Shown: positions 62,991 through 64,000 of the stretch, one piece after another | Position numbering within the stretch: position 1 is the first letter of the stretch | How the letters are laid out: every line of letters begins with the position of its first letter | From: Bromus sterilis | Taxonomy: Eukaryota > Streptophyta > Magnoliopsida > Poales > Poaceae | DNA: 64,000 nucleotides | NCBI GenBank assembly: GCA_950022295.1 | Contig: OX465596.1 | Coordinates: 9,176,001-9,240,000 of the forward strand | Reading direction: 5' to 3' | Program-made: the position numbers and the translations under genes | The notes under the pieces: generated by a model | The model's input: only the letters and a program-made list of their open reading frames with translations | Database searches by the model: none | What the model was told of the DNA's origin: nothing

Positions 62991-64000
62991 ATCCACCCTT
63001 TGATCCTCTCCCAAACCCTGTCACGGAGGTACTTGAAAGTGTCGTTCCTTGAATGTCCAACCTCAGTTGGCAGGCCTAAATATCTGTCACTCAGAGTTTC
63101 ATTATGCACATTGAGTGCATTCATCACTCCAACTCTGGTATCTTGAGGACACCCTTTGCTAAAGAAGATAGAGGATTTTTCATTGTTTACTCTTTTCCCC
63201 AAAACCATACAGTAAGTATTCAGTAGGTTTGATAATTCCGTAGCTCCCACAACACTTGACTTGAAAAGAAGCAGGCTATCATCCGCGAAGAGGAGATGGT
63301 TCACTGCCGGGGCCGTGGGAGCCACCTTGATTTCACTCAAGGACGAAGGAAGAGAACTCGATTTCAGGAGGCACGAGAGGCCCTCTACTGCTATCAAGAA
63401 AAGGTATGGGGAGATCGGGTCTTTGTAATAGCCCAATTTTTCACTAAAATTAAATTTTTTGTTTTCTGTGTGATTTATTGATTGTCTGATTTGTTTGCGG
63501 TGTTTGCTTTGCCAATTTATCGATCGGTGATTATATTTCCCCCCTTTTATCTCGTACCGGACGCGAGACTGACCCTTGCCCCCCTGTCACACGACCTTAC
63601 GACACCGGGTTACGCCCGATCACCGTCGCAAAATCCGGCACAAGACCAACCGTCGCCAACGGAACGAAAACCTCGTTTAATAAGTAAATGAGATATTTTT
63701 ATAGCGCGTCAGAAAGTGTTCTCGGAATGGTTTCGAAGCGAGGTGAACGCCGCCGGCTCGACGCGCTGCTCACGCAGTTCAAAGTTTTACCCAAATTGGA
63801 GGTCCTGCGGACCGCCGGCGGTCAGAAACGTACAGACCGGACGCGCGAGAGAGAAACCAGGGATGTTTTTGAAAACTGCCAGCCACCTAGGCTATAAATA
63901 GACCACCACCCCACCTAGGGTTTCCAATAACCAAAATAGGCAGCCACCAGCCCCAGATCTGAGATTGCACCAGTTTTACCCCATTTTTCGCCCAAAAAAC
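62991..64000. repeat. Copy B of the duplicated LINE plus LTR segment
   Basis: Matches 53431-54440 base for base in length. 62991-63423 is minus-strand LINE RT sequence (FADDSLLLF, RYLGLPTEVG); 63424-64000 is the start of the same inserted LTR and runs off the window. The LINE frame is cut at 62991, where unrelated sequence begins. Confidence 0.9.
63424..64000 (+). mobile_element. LTR copy B (truncated by the window end)
   Basis: Begins TGTAATAGCCCAATTTTTC at the same LINE position as the LTR at 53864, with the TATA box GCTATAAATA at 63891-63900. Its far end is not in the window. Confidence 0.85.

Overview
The window is nuclear DNA of a large grass genome, most likely a Triticeae species (wheat, Aegilops, barley or rye group). 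The evidence is a handful of well separated, intron-containing plant genes in a sea of nested transposable elements. These include Stowaway MITEs, a Copia element with Angela/WIS/BARE-1-like LTR ends and an initiator-Met-type primer site, an Athila-type Gypsy element, a plant LINE, several solo LTRs, and a DUF6598 gene, a family I know from grasses. No rRNA, tRNA or CRISPR features were seen, and nothing suggests prokaryotic or organellar DNA.

Layout. 1-1.3 kb is a degenerate tandem repeat. 1.86-3.67 kb (minus) is a three-exon DUF6598 gene. 4.4-4.7 kb is a broken DUF4283 retroelement fragment. 6.8-12.3 kb (minus) is a complete SNF2/RING/helicase gene of the CHR28 type (11 coding exons, about 1068 aa), with a GC-rich promoter/leader to about 13.4 kb. 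13.96-14.65 kb is a solo LTR with a perfect 5-bp target duplication. 14.7-19 kb is AT-rich and MITE-rich. 19.3-19.96 kb (minus) is a short single-exon gene for a membrane-anchored proline-rich protein built on a 25-residue repeat. 24.0-28.3 kb is a second, very large solo LTR (4.3 kb, perfect TSD). 28.7-29.9 kb is a tandem pair of fold-back units, the second interrupted by a Copia-type element (29.9-38.2 kb, minus) that carries gag but no recognisable pol. 38.8-39.6 kb is a frameshifted transposon-associated gene. 40.4-44.5 kb (plus) is an intact CC-NB-ARC-LRR resistance-type gene (900 aa) with two 5'UTR introns and a Stowaway MITE on each side of its coding exon. 45.1-46.8 kb is a nest of an RNase H fragment, a long-TIR MITE and a LINE-style retroposon with a 16-bp target duplication. 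46.9-49.3 kb (plus) is a six-exon CutA1 gene. 50.75-51.45 kb (minus) is an intronless RING-H2 gene with a duplicated N-terminal module. 51.7-57.6 kb (minus) is a LINE split by a 1.33-kb solo LTR. 57.6-62.3 kb (plus) is the 5' part of a gag-only Athila-type Gypsy element inserted in that LINE. 62.99-64.0 kb repeats 53.43-54.44 kb without a length change.

The host genes form no pathway or operon. They are independent genes: chromatin remodelling/ubiquitin-type helicase, immune receptor, CutA1, RING E3 ligase, DUF6598 and a proline-rich surface protein. The most unusual items are local: templated filler DNA with a micro-inversion inside the LINE, the TAATG coupling of LINE ORF1 and ORF2, two gag-only LTR elements, the retroposon just upstream of CutA1, a GC-AG intron in the helicase gene, the minisatellite-encoded proline-rich protein, and a reading-phase mismatch in the DUF6598 gene. 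I found no clear previously undescribed multi-gene system.
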